64,000 nucleotides of DNA from Leyella lascolaii (GTDB lineage: Bacteria; Bacteroidota; Bacteroidia; Bacteroidales; Bacteroidaceae). The notes below the pieces were generated by a model, which did not search any database, was not told the DNA's origin, and was given only the letters and a program-made list of their open reading frames with translations. This document shows positions 1 through 8,858 of the stretch, piece after piece (the stretch's first letter is position 1; each line of letters starts with the position of its first letter). Location: positions 220,704 through 284,703 of the forward strand of contig NZ_LT556050.1 of assembly GCF_900079775.1 (NCBI RefSeq), in the 5' to 3' direction. The position numbers were made by a program, and so were the translations under genes.

Positions 1-168
1 TACAATTACCACTTCCAACGCAGTTTCAATGACAATCATATTCATTAAACGGCATGACAAAAACATTCTCCGGATTTGAATGAAAGTGATTTACGGATAC
101 AAGGCAAAGGCATCGTATCTGAAAGGAAAGTACGCATTCAAGAGACTATATGAAACAGACGGACCGGG

Positions 169-208
169 AAAAAAGAAGGCGGCGGACACCATAAAGATAT
201 CCGCCGCC
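169..208 (-). terminator. Terminator downstream of typA
   Basis: On the minus strand, a 9-bp perfect GC stem (178-186 with 200-208, GGCGGCGGA/TCCGCCGCC) begins 15 bases after the typA stop and is followed by a T-rich run (complement of 169-177). This is a standard intrinsic terminator layout. Confidence 0.75.
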
Positions 209-222
209 TGCATGTTATCGCA

Positions 223-2025
223 TTAATCCTTGTTGGCACGCTTGCGTTCGTTGTGGTCGAGAATAGTCTTGCGGATACGGATGCTCTTGGGTGTCACCTC
301 GACAAGTTCGTCACTCTTGATGTATTCAAGACATTCCTCAAGACTCATAAGCACCTTCGGTATGACGCGCGCCTTTTCATCAGAACCGCTCGCACGCACA
401 TTCGTGAGCTGCTTTGCCTTCGTCACGTTGATGACAAGGTCGTTGTCATGCACGTGCTCGCCCACCACCTGACCGGCATAGACCTCTTCTCCCGGGTCAA
501 TGAAGAACTTTCCGCGGTCCTGTAGTTTGTCTATACTGTATGCATATGCCGTTCCTGTCTCCATAGCTATCATCGAACCGTTGACCCGGCGCACGATATC
601 TCCCTTGTAAGGCTGGTATTCCTTGAAGCGGTGAGACATGATCGCCTCACCCTGACTTGCCGTAAGTACGTTCGTACGGAGACCGATGATACCACGCGAA
701 GGAATGTCGAACTCAATGTTGACACGGTCGCCCTGACTTTCCATTGCGACGACCTCACCCTTCCGACGGCTCACCATGTCGATCATCTTACTTGAGAATT
801 CGTCCGGAACATTTATCGTAAGCTCTTCTATAGGCTCACATTTCACACCGTCGATTTCCTTATATATTACCTGCGGCTGTCCTACCTGAAGCTCGTAACC
901 CTCACGTCGCATGGTCTCGATGAGCACAGAAAGATGTAGCACTCCGCGTCCGCTGACAATCCACTTGTCCGTTGTGTCCTCAAAAGGCTTCACTCTCAGG
1001 GCGAGGTTTTTCTCAAGTTCCTTCTGCAAACGGTCGTTCACGTGGCGGCTTGTTACAAATTTGCCCTCACGACCGAAGAAAGGTGAGTCGTTGATGGTGA
1101 ACAGCATGCTCATCGTGGGCTCGTCTATTGCAATGGGAGGAAGCGGTTCCGGATTCTCCAGATCGCAAATCGTGTCTCCAATTTCGAAGTTTTCGAGACC
1201 GATGACAGCACAGATGTCGCCGCTCTCAACATGGTCGGTCTTCTTGTGTCCCATACCTTCGAAAGTATGAAGTTCCTTTATCTTCGTACGCTCCTGCGTC
1301 CCGTCACGATGGCATATCGTAACGTTCATGCCGTCAAAGAGTGTTCCCCGATGCACACGACCCACAGCGATGCGTCCTGTGTAGTTGCTGTAATCAAGCG
1401 AGGTTATGAGCATCTGTGGCGTACCCTCGATTTGCTTGGGAGCCGGAATAACCTCGACTATCTTGTCAAGCAGATAATCTATATTGTCAGTAGGATGTTT
1501 GTAATCCGCCGACATCCATCCGTTTTTGGCTGAGCCGTAAACAATCGGGAAGTCGAGTTGGTACTCGCTGGCATTCAAAGCGAACATAAGATCGAACACC
1601 ATCTCATATACCGCCTCCGGACGACAGTTCTGTTTGTCTACCTTATTCACCACAACTATAGGCTTCAAACCTATCTGCAAAGCCTTTTGAAGAACGAAAC
1701 GAGTCTGTGGCATCGGACCTTCGAACGCATCGACAAGCAGAATGCATCCGTCAGCCATATTGAGGACACGCTCCACCTCGCCTCCAAAGTCGGAGTGTCC
1801 CGGAGTGTCTATAATGTTGATTTTAACTCCTTTCCAGTTTATGGAAACGTTTTTGGAAAGGATAGTTATACCGCGTTCGCGTTCCAAATCATTCGAGTCG
1901 AGTATCTGTCCGCTGTTATCCTGACCCTCACGGAATAGTTTTCCCGCCAGCATCATCTTATCTACAAGCGTTGTCTTGCCGTGATCCACATGGGCAATAA
2001 TTGCTATGTTCCTGATATCTTGCAT
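223..2025 (-). CDS. typA: Ribosome-associated GTPase TypA/BipA
   Basis: Translational GTPase of the EF-G superfamily that binds the 70S ribosome and supports ribosome assembly and stress growth. The 600-residue length is normal for the family. The P-loop HVDHGKTT is at residues 12-19, the G2/switch region with RERGITI near 50, the DTPGH motif near 74-78 and NKVD near 127-130. Domain II, the EF-G III/V-like domains and the TypA-specific C-terminal domain follow. The start ATG follows a minus-strand TAnnTTTG box. The gene is single, with its own terminator, and is divergent from rpsO. The assignment is secure. Confidence 0.97.
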   Translation of the reverse strand: MQDIRNIAIIAHVDHGKTTLVDKMMLAGKLFREGQDNSGQILDSNDLERERGITILSKNVSINWKGVKINIIDTPGHSDFGGEVERVLNMADGCILLVDAFEGPMPQTRFVLQKALQIGLKPIVVVNKVDKQNCRPEAVYEMVFDLMFALNASEYQLDFPIVYGSAKNGWMSADYKHPTDNIDYLLDKIVEVIPAPKQIEGTPQMLITSLDYSNYTGRIAVGRVHRGTLFDGMNVTICHRDGTQERTKIKELHTFEGMGHKKTDHVESGDICAVIGLENFEIGDTICDLENPEPLPPIAIDEPTMSMLFTINDSPFFGREGKFVTSRHVNDRLQKELEKNLALRVKPFEDTTDKWIVSGRGVLHLSVLIETMRREGYELQVGQPQVIYKEIDGVKCEPIEELTINVPDEFSSKMIDMVSRRKGEVVAMESQGDRVNIEFDIPSRGIIGLRTNVLTASQGEAIMSHRFKEYQPYKGDIVRRVNGSMIAMETGTAYAYSIDKLQDRGKFFIDPGEEVYAGQVVGEHVHDNDLVINVTKAKQLTNVRASGSDEKARVIPKVLMSLEECLEYIKSDELVEVTPKSIRIRKTILDHNERKRANKD

Positions 2026-2048
2026 AATTTACCTTAAAAAATCGGGTG

Positions 2049-2056
2049 CAAAGGTA
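2049..2056 (-). promoter_or_regulatory. Promoter -7 box of typA
   Basis: The minus strand reads TACCTTTG, matching the Bacteroidetes -7 consensus TAnnTTTG, 24-31 bases upstream of the typA start codon. No clear TTTG -33 element is visible. Confidence 0.6.
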
Positions 2057-2102
2057 ATGATTTTAATCCATACTTCGCATACCATACATATATAAATTTA
2101 AG

Positions 2103-2198
2103 GCGGAAAACGTTTTATCGGACAACAGGAACAGGATTGCAGCGGTGCGGTGGAACGTCCGCCGCCAGACGGAAAAGCCCATCCGGACATGGCGAAAG
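2103..2198. repeat. Tentative short 22-bp-period array (typA-rpsO gap)
   Basis: About four degenerate units of 21-24 bp lie between the divergent typA and rpsO promoters. Each ends in a GGAA-type A-rich tail, for example ...GACAACAGGAA at 2120-2130 and ...CAGACGGAAAA at 2165-2175. The best unit, starting GCCCATCCGGACATGG near 2176, matches units in the clear arrays elsewhere in the window. It is weaker than the five main arrays and could be a decayed copy. Confidence 0.4.
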
Positions 2199-2275
2199 CA
2201 TGTGGTTGTGTGCAAAAAAAAGTTAAACAACAGATTAATATGCACCATATGTACACGTTACCGGACAAAAAGCAG

Positions 2276-2283
2276 TAACTTTG
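2276..2283 (+). promoter_or_regulatory. Promoter -7 box of rpsO
   Basis: TAACTTTG fits the TAnnTTTG consensus exactly and lies 46 bases before the rpsO ATG. The resulting leader would be about 40 nt. Confidence 0.7.
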
Positions 2284-2329
2284 CACCCGCATTTAGCAAA
2301 ATCATTAATTAACATTAACAAAAAGTTCT

Positions 2330-2599
2330 ATGTACTTAGACAAAGCAAAAAAAGAAGAGATCTTTGGACAGTACGGAAAGTCTAACACTGATACTGGTTC
2401 AGCTGAGAGCCAGATAGCATTGTTCTCATACCGTATTTCCCATTTGACGGAGCATCTTAAGATGAACCGTAAAGATTATACTACAGCACGTTCGCTGACA
2501 AAACTTGTCGGCAAGCGTCGTGCGCTTCTGAACTATCTGTACGACCGCGATGTGAACCGCTACCGTGCGATAGTAAAGGCTCTCGGTTTGCGTAAGTAA
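2330..2599 (+). CDS. rpsO: 30S ribosomal protein S15 (uS15)
   Basis: Small-subunit primary binding protein that contacts 16S rRNA helices 20-22 and bridges to the 50S. The 89 residues match the family length. The conserved core is visible: the TGSAESQIALFSYRI segment, the HLKMNRKDYTTARSL rRNA-binding segment, GKRRALLNYLY, and a C-terminal RYRAIVKALGLRK. The gene is monocistronic, with a TAACTTTG promoter upstream and a strong hairpin terminator 38 bases after the stop. The assignment is certain. Confidence 0.98.
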   Translation: MYLDKAKKEEIFGQYGKSNTDTGSAESQIALFSYRISHLTEHLKMNRKDYTTARSLTKLVGKRRALLNYLYDRDVNRYRAIVKALGLRK

Positions 2600-2636
2600 T
2601 AAGAGAGCGACAAAAATTTTCTTTTCCAAAAACAGT

Positions 2637-2680
2637 AACGCCCGGAAGAAGCATCAGGTTTCTTCCGGGCGTTCTCTTTT
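2637..2680 (+). terminator. rpsO intrinsic terminator
   Basis: A perfect 14-bp stem (2637-2650 AACGCCCGGAAGAA with 2660-2673) and a 9-nt loop are followed by CTCTTTT. It lies between convergent rpsO and folK and may also stop folK transcripts, although the minus-strand T-run is weaker. Confidence 0.85.
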
Positions 2681-2848
2681 AATGCGTTACATGAAAGGCA
2701 CCAAACCCAAATCGGGAAGCGGCAAAAAGACATCATAGGGCATGACACGGCACATATCATTTGACGACAGACACACCGTCTGTGTTCACGCAAGAAACAT
2801 ACGGCGACAGTGCATACACATCCGCTCATGCCGAAAAGCGGATGAGAG

Positions 2849-3268
2849 TCATTCAGTCCTGTCCATTATCTCCATAAGAGGGCGCATCACGAAATCACGC
2901 TCACGCATATGCGGATGGGGAACGGTGAGCTCAGGCGTACTGACGCTTATGTCATCGTAAAGCAGGATGTCTATATCGATGAGCCTGTCGGCGTATACTC
3001 CTCCTGCCGATTTGGCTTTTCTGCCAAGCCTGCGCTCAATGTCCTGTGTGGCGACAAGCAGCTGATGCGGCGAAAGATTCGTCTCCAAAGCCACACACAT
3101 ATTCAAGAACTTGTTTTCAGACTCAAAGCCCCATGGCTCGGTCTCAATTATTGAAGAGCGTCTCACCACCCTGCCCACAGTCTCGCCAAGCAGTTCCAGA
3201 GCCGCAGCAATGCCCGCATGTCTGTCTCCGATGTTTGCTCCGAGAGAAAGATAAACCTTATGCGTCAT
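2849..3268 (-). CDS. folK: 2-amino-4-hydroxy-6-hydroxymethyldihydropteridine diphosphokinase (HPPK)
   Basis: Transfers pyrophosphate from ATP to 6-hydroxymethyl-7,8-dihydropterin in folate synthesis. It has 139 residues, slightly short but complete. Visible family motifs are YLSLGANIGDR at the N-terminus, ETEPWGF near 43-49, FLNMCVALET, and the signature block RLIDIDILLYDD near 114-125 with the metal-binding DxD, then PHPHMRERDFVMRPL. It is the last gene of the ftsX-to-folK run. A hairpin at 3294-3329 separates it from queA, so it may be partly uncoupled from the operon. Confidence 0.95.
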   Translation of the reverse strand: MTHKVYLSLGANIGDRHAGIAAALELLGETVGRVVRRSSIIETEPWGFESENKFLNMCVALETNLSPHQLLVATQDIERRLGRKAKSAGGVYADRLIDIDILLYDDISVSTPELTVPHPHMRERDFVMRPLMEIMDRTE

Positions 3269-3293
3269 AATAAAACAATCCGTTCTGAAACAT

Positions 3294-3329
3294 AAACGGG
3301 AGCGGGACTTGACGCCCGTTCCCGTTTTT
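3294..3329. terminator. Hairpin between queA and folK
   Basis: Arms 3296-3306 and 3315-3325 form an 11-bp stem with one G-T pair (ACGGGAGCGGG / CCCGTTCCCGT). The T-run is stronger on the plus strand than on the minus strand in which both flanking genes are read, so it may act as an attenuator or RNA-processing hairpin. Confidence 0.5.
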
Positions 3330-3358
3330 ATCCATATGAATGCCTGTCGGAAGGCGGT

Positions 3359-4525
3359 TCAGTCATTTACAATGAGAAGCGCGTCACCGTAGCATCCGAA
3401 CATGTATCCGTGCTTCACGGCGAGGCGGTATGCCTCCATCACGATGTCGTATCCGCCGAAAGCAGCTGTCTGCATCAGCAGTGTGGAATACGGATGATAG
3501 AAGTTGGCTATCATAGAATCGGCAAGTCCGAAGTCGTAAGGAGGGAAAATGAACTTGTTTGTCCACCCGTCGTACTCCTTGAGGAGTCCGTCCGTGCCGA
3601 CGGCAGTCTCCGTAGCCTTGACCACGCTCGTGCCAACGGCGCACACATGCCGTCCCTCCGTCTTGGTCTTATTCACAATCCTGCACGCCTCGGCGCCAAC
3701 GAACATCTGCTCAGAATCCATCTTATGTTTTGTGAGATCCTCAACCTCAATGTCGTGGAAGTTGCCGAGTCCGCAGTGCAATGTTATGTATGCGAAGTTT
3801 ATGCCCTTAATCTCCATGCGCTTCATCAGCTCGCGCGTGAAGTGAAGTCCTGTCGCCGGAACCGTGACAGCACCCTCGTTCTTGGCGAATACGCACTGGA
3901 AGTCGCGGAAGTCATCCTCCGTTCCGTGGTGATTCTCGCGACGGTCGATGATGTATCTGGGCAGCGGAGCCTCTCCGAGAGCGTAAAGCTCGCGCTTGAA
4001 CTCGTCGTGAGGACAGTCGTAGAGAAACCGCAGCGTACGCCCGCGGCTCGTTGTATTGTCGATAACCTCAGCCACCATAGTACCGCTGTCATCAAAGAAC
4101 AGCTTGTTGCCTATGCGTATCTTGCGCGCCGGCTCCACCAGAACGTCCCACAGCCTCATCTCCTCGTTGAGCTCGCGCAGCAGGAACACCTCTATCTTGG
4201 CATCTGTCTTCTCCTTCGTACCGTACAGGCGCGCAGGGAAAACCTTTGTATCATTGAAGATGAAAGTGTCGTGCTCGTCGAAATAGTCGAGCACGTTGCG
4301 GAAGTCGAGATACTCCCCTTCTATCGGCTTTCCGTCCGCATCCTTCCTGAACATGTCGATGGTCTGCGACTTGCGATGGATAACCATCAGCCTGCATTCG
4401 TCACTTCGTGTCACACGGAACGTCTCTGTCTTTCCTTCAGAGTTTGTAAACTCGCGCACGGCACTATGAGGATAAAGTGCGATTTGTTCTTCCGGTAATT
4501 TGAATTTAAACTGTGATAACTTCAT
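3359..4525 (-). CDS. queA: S-adenosylmethionine:tRNA ribosyltransferase-isomerase
   Basis: Transfers and isomerises the ribose of SAM onto preQ1 in tRNA to make epoxyqueuosine, the penultimate step of queuosine synthesis. The protein is 388 residues when started at MKLSQFKFKLPEEQIALYP. The open frame extends 24 codons further upstream, but that part overlaps truB and has no family similarity. Recognisable segments are FIFNDTKVFPARLYG, EVFLLRE, LPRYI..R near the middle, AVTVPATGLHFT and HCGLGNFHDIEVEDL (family GLGTF.PV). The stop of truB lies 8 bases upstream. It belongs to the ftsX-uppP-truB-queA operon. Confidence 0.95.
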   Translation of the reverse strand: MKLSQFKFKLPEEQIALYPHSAVREFTNSEGKTETFRVTRSDECRLMVIHRKSQTIDMFRKDADGKPIEGEYLDFRNVLDYFDEHDTFIFNDTKVFPARLYGTKEKTDAKIEVFLLRELNEEMRLWDVLVEPARKIRIGNKLFFDDSGTMVAEVIDNTTSRGRTLRFLYDCPHDEFKRELYALGEAPLPRYIIDRRENHHGTEDDFRDFQCVFAKNEGAVTVPATGLHFTRELMKRMEIKGINFAYITLHCGLGNFHDIEVEDLTKHKMDSEQMFVGAEACRIVNKTKTEGRHVCAVGTSVVKATETAVGTDGLLKEYDGWTNKFIFPPYDFGLADSMIANFYHPYSTLLMQTAAFGGYDIVMEAYRLAVKHGYMFGCYGDALLIVND

Positions 4526-4533
4526 TATTGTTA

Positions 4534-5241
4534 TTATTCGATATTTTCTATTTCCTGATTTTCGAGCCACTCCTCCACCTCGTCGAGGTCCAGACAACGG
4601 TCTATTGTAAACTCACCCACACGTGTACGGCACAGCGTGGTGAGATAGGCGCCGCTGCCGAGAGCGCGTCCTATGTCGCGTGCGAGCGCACGTATGTACG
4701 TTCCTTTCCCGCAATTGACACGTATGCCCATCCTCATGGTCTCCTCATCAAAGTCAGTCAGCTCAATGGAATCAATATGTATGTTTTTCGGAGTAAGCTC
4801 CACGTCCTTGCCCTTCCGCTTCAGCTCGTATGCCCTGTTGCCGTTTATCTTGCACGCGCTATACGACGGAGGCACCTGCTCTATGTCACCGACAAACCGC
4901 GCAAGCACGTTCTCTATGCTCTCGCGCGTGATGTGCGATGTCGGGAACGTGGCGTCGACAGGATGCTCCATGTCGTAGCTCGGCGTCGTGGCACCCAGCT
5001 GCAGCGTGGCTGTGTATTCCTTTGAATGAGCCTGAAGCTCCTCTATGCGTTTTGTCGCCCTGCCGGTGCACAGTATCAGTACGCCTGTGGCGAGCGGATC
5101 GAGAGTCCCCGCATGTCCGGTCTTTACCCTTTTCACTCCCATACGGCGTGAAATAAGATAGCGCACCCTTGCCAGTGCGCCGAAGCTCGACATGCCGTAA
5201 GGCTTGTTCACAGCTATGATTTCTCCTTTCTGAAAATTCAT
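4534..5241 (-). CDS. truB: tRNA pseudouridine(55) synthase TruB
   Basis: Makes pseudouridine 55 in the T loop of tRNAs. The 235-residue protein has the catalytic motif GHAGTLDPLATGVL near residues 42-55, with the nucleophilic Asp in TLDPLA, the early NKPYGMSSF segment, and later Y-SA-KINGNRAYELKRKGK and RVNCGKGTYIRALARDIG. It lies 9 bp downstream of uppP and 8 bp upstream of queA, all on the minus strand, so co-transcription is very likely. The uppP-truB-queA order is common in Bacteroidales. Confidence 0.96.
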   Translation of the reverse strand: MNFQKGEIIAVNKPYGMSSFGALARVRYLISRRMGVKRVKTGHAGTLDPLATGVLILCTGRATKRIEELQAHSKEYTATLQLGATTPSYDMEHPVDATFPTSHITRESIENVLARFVGDIEQVPPSYSACKINGNRAYELKRKGKDVELTPKNIHIDSIELTDFDEETMRMGIRVNCGKGTYIRALARDIGRALGSGAYLTTLCRTRVGEFTIDRCLDLDEVEEWLENQEIENIE

Positions 5242-5250
5242 GCAGGCAGA

Positions 5251-6090
5251 CTAATCAACCATTTTCAACTCTATGCCGCACAAGGCGCAGGCTATGATTA
5301 CGATGCCCACAATGATGCGATACCATCCGAATGCGGCAAAGCCGTACTTGGTGACATAATTTATGAAAAACTTTATGGCGAGTATAGCAACCACAAACGC
5401 CACCGCCGAACCGAGCAGGAGTGTCTCCAGATTGTTGCCCTGGGTGAGGAGCGAACCGCCTCCGTGGCTTATCAGTTTGTAGGTCTCCAGACATGTGGCG
5501 CCTAACATTGTGGGCACCGCAAGGAAGAACGAGAACTCGGCGGCAGCCTTACGTGTGAGCCGCTGCGACATTCCGCCCACGATGGTAGCCATTGAACGCG
5601 ACACACCGGGTATCATGGAGATGCACTGTATGAGTCCTACGGTGAAGGCACGCCTGTATGTCAGCCGTGTGTCCTCGCTGCCTTTGTTGAATATACGGTC
5701 GCAGAACAGCATGAACACTCCGCCGATGATGAGCATCACGGCGACGAGTGTGACGTTCCCGAGGTTTGACTCTATGAAATCGTTGAACGCCAGTCCGAGC
5801 ACTACGGCAGGCAGGACGCCCACCACCAGACGCGCATAGAAGTCGTACATCGCCCTCCAGTAGGAGACGCCCGAGCGTTCGGCGGTAGGATAAAAGAACT
5901 TTTTCCAATAGAGGCATATCACAGACAGGATGGCGCCAAACTGTATTATGACCGTGAAAGCCTTGACAAACGGAGTGCTCTCCACCCCGAGCAGGCTCTG
6001 CGCTATTATCATGTGACCTGTGGACGACACGGGGAGAAACTCCGTCAGTCCCTCTACTATGGCTATGATGATTGTCTCTAACGTATTCAT
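5251..6090 (-). CDS. uppP: Undecaprenyl-diphosphatase UppP (BacA)
   Basis: Integral membrane phosphatase that recycles undecaprenyl pyrophosphate to the monophosphate carrier for peptidoglycan and glycan export. The 279-residue length is typical. Both inverted-repeat active-site motifs are visible: EGLTEFLPVSSTGHMII near residues 14-30 and IPGVSRSMATIVGG near 163-176. Multiple hydrophobic segments follow. The start overlaps the stop of the DUF3098 gene by 4 bp, which indicates translational coupling. Confidence 0.96.
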   Translation of the reverse strand: MNTLETIIIAIVEGLTEFLPVSSTGHMIIAQSLLGVESTPFVKAFTVIIQFGAILSVICLYWKKFFYPTAERSGVSYWRAMYDFYARLVVGVLPAVVLGLAFNDFIESNLGNVTLVAVMLIIGGVFMLFCDRIFNKGSEDTRLTYRRAFTVGLIQCISMIPGVSRSMATIVGGMSQRLTRKAAAEFSFFLAVPTMLGATCLETYKLISHGGGSLLTQGNNLETLLLGSAVAFVVAILAIKFFINYVTKYGFAAFGWYRIIVGIVIIACALCGIELKMVD

Positions 6091-6332
6091 TCGGGCAGGT
6101 TTGCGTTATCGTCCTTGGGTTTGCGTATGATGCCGTAGATTATAGAGACAAATCCGATGAAGCATACAGCGGGAGCCACCTTTATGCGGCGCGCGCTGAA
6201 GAGGTCGTAGGAAAAGACGCTTTCGTCCGATCCGGCACCGCTCATCAGGATGAATCCGATGATGACTATCACCATCCCGACAGCCAGAATAATGAAATTG
6301 GTCTTGCCGAGTGCAAAATTTCTTCTGTCCAT
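6087..6332 (-). CDS. DUF3098 small membrane protein
   Basis: 81-residue protein with two predicted membrane helices (about residues 12-31 and 53-69) separated by a short loop with SVFSYDLFSARRIKVAPAV. This arrangement and the neighbours match DUF3098, a Bacteroidetes family usually found between ftsX and uppP. Its function is unknown. It overlaps uppP by 4 bp and starts 28 bp after ftsX. Position suggests a role linked to cell division or envelope synthesis, which is inference only. Confidence 0.85.
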   Translation of the reverse strand: MDRRNFALGKTNFIILAVGMVIVIIGFILMSGAGSDESVFSYDLFSARRIKVAPAVCFIGFVSIIYGIIRKPKDDNANLPE

Positions 6333-6360
6333 ATAATATAATGTATGTGTTATGAATTGT

Positions 6361-7239
6361 TCAAATCTTGTAAAGGTCGCCTGCCTTCATCTTCAGGAAC
6401 TTGTTTACCGACAGTATGGCACAGAACGCCGTGATGACTATACCCGATAAAAACACCGTCCCGGCGGTTATGGCGAGCACGTCCAATGTGAGCACACTGA
6501 CAATCTCCGGCTCGTAATAATAAAGGGCATAGAAGCATCCTCCGAGCGCAGCGCATGCCAGAATGGACGCCAGAAGTCCGATAAGCACAGCCTGACGCAG
6601 GAACGGCCGGCGTATGAATCCCCACGACGCGCCCACAAGCTTCATGGTGTGTATGGAGAAGCGGCGCGCGTATATGCCGAGCTTCACGGTGTTGTTGATG
6701 AGCGAGAACGACACCACAGTGAGCAGGACGGCAAGCGCGAGCAGCACAATGCTTATCTTGGCGATGTTGGCATTGACCTTATCCACAAGGTCGCGCTGGT
6801 ATTTCACCTCTCCCACATTGGGATAGCTCTTCAGCTCGCGCGTAATGTGCATGAGCGAATCGTTGTTCGCATAATCAGCCTTTAGCGTTATCTCGACGGA
6901 CGAAAGAAACGGATTGATGTCGGTGAACTCGCGCGGATCGGTGCCGAGAGCCTTGATGCCGTCCTTCAGAGCCTGCTCCTTGCTGATGTACTCAAGATGG
7001 TTTATGTAGGGCTGTTTCCTCAGACGCGAGCAGAACATCTGCGCCTCGCTCGACGACATGTCGTCCTGAAGCACCATCGTAACGACGATGTTCTGCTTCA
7101 CGTATGCCGAAAGATTACGGGCTGTAAGAACTGAAAACACCACCAGACCCAACAAAATAAGCACCAGTGCAGTGCTTATGCAAAGAGTGACAGCCTGCAA
7201 CCCGTGACGGTCGCCAGACCTTTTCTGTTTCTTTCTCAT
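6361..7239 (-). CDS. ftsX: Cell division protein FtsX (permease-like)
   Basis: FtsX partners the ATPase FtsE at the septum and regulates periplasmic peptidoglycan hydrolases. The chosen start, MRKKQKR, gives 292 residues; an upstream in-frame Met adds 15 residues that overlap the promoter. One N-terminal membrane helix (about 21-42) is followed by a periplasmic domain with LRKQPYINHLEYISKEQAL, then three C-terminal helices, the FtsX topology. The segment KLGIYARRFSIHTMKLVGAS is the conserved cytoplasmic loop. ftsE is not in the window. First gene of the operon ending with queA/folK. Confidence 0.93.
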   Translation of the reverse strand: MRKKQKRSGDRHGLQAVTLCISTALVLILLGLVVFSVLTARNLSAYVKQNIVVTMVLQDDMSSSEAQMFCSRLRKQPYINHLEYISKEQALKDGIKALGTDPREFTDINPFLSSVEITLKADYANNDSLMHITRELKSYPNVGEVKYQRDLVDKVNANIAKISIVLLALAVLLTVVSFSLINNTVKLGIYARRFSIHTMKLVGASWGFIRRPFLRQAVLIGLLASILACAALGGCFYALYYYEPEIVSVLTLDVLAITAGTVFLSGIVITAFCAILSVNKFLKMKAGDLYKI

Positions 7240-7273
7240 TTCAGGATAGCGTATAATACTCCAAAAATCGCTG

Positions 7274-7281
7274 CAAAGTAA
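7274..7281 (-). promoter_or_regulatory. Promoter -7 box of the ftsX operon
   Basis: The minus strand reads TTACTTTG, one mismatch from TAnnTTTG, 35-42 bases upstream of the chosen ftsX start. Confidence 0.5.
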
Positions 7282-7346
7282 CAAAAAAAAAAGCGCGCAC
7301 GCAACAGTTTAACTACTATTAACAAAGACAGTGCCAATATTTTATA

Positions 7347-7354
7347 TACCTTTG
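7347..7354 (+). promoter_or_regulatory. Promoter -7 box of the radical SAM gene
   Basis: TACCTTTG, within TATATACCTTTG, matches TAnnTTTG and lies 25 bases before the chosen start at 7379. Confidence 0.65.
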
Positions 7355-7378
7355 TCCGACCAATAAAAATAAATGTTT

Positions 7379-8161
7379 ATGGCAACAATAATCTATCCAT
7401 CACCCATATTCGGACCTGTGCACAGCCGCAGGCTCGGCACATCGCTGGGCATAAACCTGCAACCGGCAGACGGAAAGGTGTGCACTTTCGACTGCATATA
7501 CTGCGAATGCGGATTCAACGCCGACCGTATTCCCGCTCTCCGCAGACCCTCACGCGAACAGGTGGCGGAGGCTCTCGAGAACAGGCTGAGGCGGATGAAA
7601 GAAGACGGGGAACGTCCCGACGTGCTCACATTCGCGGGAAACGGCGAGCCGACAGGGCATCCGCAGTTCGAGGAAATAATAGACGACACAGTGAGGCTGA
7701 GAGACCGCTACTTCCCCGACGCCAGAATATCAGTGCTCAGCAACTCCACGTTCATACACCGCGAAGGCGTGAGACGCGCGCTGATGAAGGTGGACAACAA
7801 CATCCTGAAGCTCGACACCGTTGACCCGGAATACATCGCCATGACCGACAGACCGGCAAGCAGGAGCTACGACGTAAGGAAGATAATAGAGCTGATGAAA
7901 CTCTTCCACGGACATGTGATAATACAGACGATGTTCATGAAAGGCACCGATGACAACGGAAACGATGTGGACAACACCGGCGACAAGTATGTAGCGCCAT
8001 GGCTGGACGCCCTGGAGGAAATCGGTCCGGAAGAGGTCATGATATACACGATAGACCGCGAGACGCCCGAACGCGGACTGCTGAAGGCAGGAAAGGAAGA
8101 GCTGGATGCCATACGCATGCGGGTGGAGAGGCTCGGAATTGAATGTACGGCGTCGTACTGA
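7379..8161 (+). CDS. Radical SAM protein (COG0731-like)
   Basis: A 260-residue radical SAM enzyme. The N-terminal part has FGPVHSRRLGTSLGINLQP, then the [4Fe-4S] motif CTFDCIYC (Cx3Cx2C) near residues 34-41, and the SAM-contacting TFAGNGEPTGHPQF segment (GGE-type) near 80-93. SNST, KLDTVD and MFMKG segments follow the barrel strands. This pattern is typical of the COG0731 group, distant relatives of wyosine-forming Fe-S oxidoreductases, which occurs widely in anaerobes without a known substrate. The start ATG at 7379 is preferred to 7373. Monocistronic, with its own promoter and terminator. Confidence 0.88.
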   Translation: MATIIYPSPIFGPVHSRRLGTSLGINLQPADGKVCTFDCIYCECGFNADRIPALRRPSREQVAEALENRLRRMKEDGERPDVLTFAGNGEPTGHPQFEEIIDDTVRLRDRYFPDARISVLSNSTFIHREGVRRALMKVDNNILKLDTVDPEYIAMTDRPASRSYDVRKIIELMKLFHGHVIIQTMFMKGTDDNGNDVDNTGDKYVAPWLDALEEIGPEEVMIYTIDRETPERGLLKAGKEELDAIRMRVERLGIECTASY

Positions 8162-8221
8162 TGACTGCCGCCATCGCGCATCATGGTGAATAATTATGCA
8201 AAAACAGCGTATGAATAATGC

Positions 8222-8261
8222 AAGGACATTCCCGTCAACCCGCAGGGAATGTCCTTTTTTT
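8222..8261 (+). terminator. Terminator of the radical SAM gene
   Basis: Arms 8222-8233 (AAGGACATTCCC) and 8245-8256 pair perfectly over 12 bp, with an 11-nt loop and a run of T to 8261. It lies 60 bases after the stop codon and abuts the 22-bp-period array. Confidence 0.85.
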
Positions 8262-8491
8262 GAACGGAAAAGAATCCGGAGCGGAATAAGCCGGTATTCC
8301 GGACATAAGGCATAAAGGTCTGACAGTCAGCGTAAAACACCATTCCGGCAGACAGAATATCCTGCCCTGTCTTACAGGAAAGGCTCTTCGGCATGCCCGA
8401 AAAGGCTCTTCCGCCAGACGAAAGAGCCCGTTCCGCACAGTCAAACACACTGTTCCGCGCATCAGGAAAGGCAAAATGGAAGAACGGAAAA
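8250..8491. repeat. 22-bp-period array A
   Basis: About eleven degenerate units of 22 bp lie in tandem. The clearest are 8382-8403, 8404-8425, 8426-8447, 8448-8469 and 8470-8491, starting GGCTCTTCGG, GGCTCTTCCG, GCCCGTTCCG, CACTGTTCCG and GGCAAAATGG and mostly ending in GAAAA, GGAAA or similar. Upstream units (8294-8381) keep the period but are more diverged. TTCCG and CGGAA form an imperfect dyad in many units. Confidence 0.8.
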
Positions 8492-8793
8492 GCGCTGACG
8501 GCGTGCGAACACGTATAATATACATATAAAAGCAGGCGTTTCGCAGGATTCGGATGGTAAAACGACGGCATCAAGAAACTTATCCGTGCTCATCCGGCAC
8601 TGCCCGGACCGGGTCGCGATTCTGTTTCACTTATTTTATCTGTAAAAATATTTTACCGTCTTGAACGTATAAATATACACTTTCATATGCATATACCGCC
8701 ATGCGGACACACACAAGACCATCTTTATGAAGTGCGGCGGATGCGTGGCATGACATCAGTCCCACGAAGTATGTTCTTCATGTCCGGGCTGTC

Positions 8794-8831
8794 AAACAAA
8801 ACGGTGCGGCGGCTTGTTGCCGTCGCACCGT
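8794..8831 (-). terminator. lpxA terminator
   Basis: Arms 8801-8813 and 8819-8831 pair over 13 bp with one G-T pair and a 5-nt loop. On the minus strand a TTTTGTTTG tract follows, 28 bases after the lpxA stop. Confidence 0.8.
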
Positions 8832-8858
8832 AGGAGTTATACGTATGACAATACGATG

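Larger units (their letters stand above)
8162..8858. other. Gene-free stretch between convergent radical SAM gene and lpxA
   Basis: This 697-base stretch holds the terminator of the radical SAM gene, a 22-bp-period array (about 8250-8491), about 300 bases in which I see nothing specific, and the lpxA terminator. Short open frames across the array have no recognisable product. Confidence 0.7.

Noticed and set aside
81..226. Small plus-strand frame of about 48 codons at the left edge
   Set aside because: It runs through the typA terminator hairpin and has no recognisable product.
3410..4498. 362-codon plus-strand frame opposite queA
   Set aside because: It is the reverse-strand shadow of a well-recognised gene; the translation shows no domain. 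The same applies to long frames opposite rnd, dnaE, porW and porX genes.
8194..8574. Open frames of 96-126 codons across array A (and similar frames over arrays B-E) as genes
   Set aside because: 22 bp is not a multiple of three, so the repeat cannot encode a repeated peptide in one frame, and the frames have no signal, domain or start-site support.
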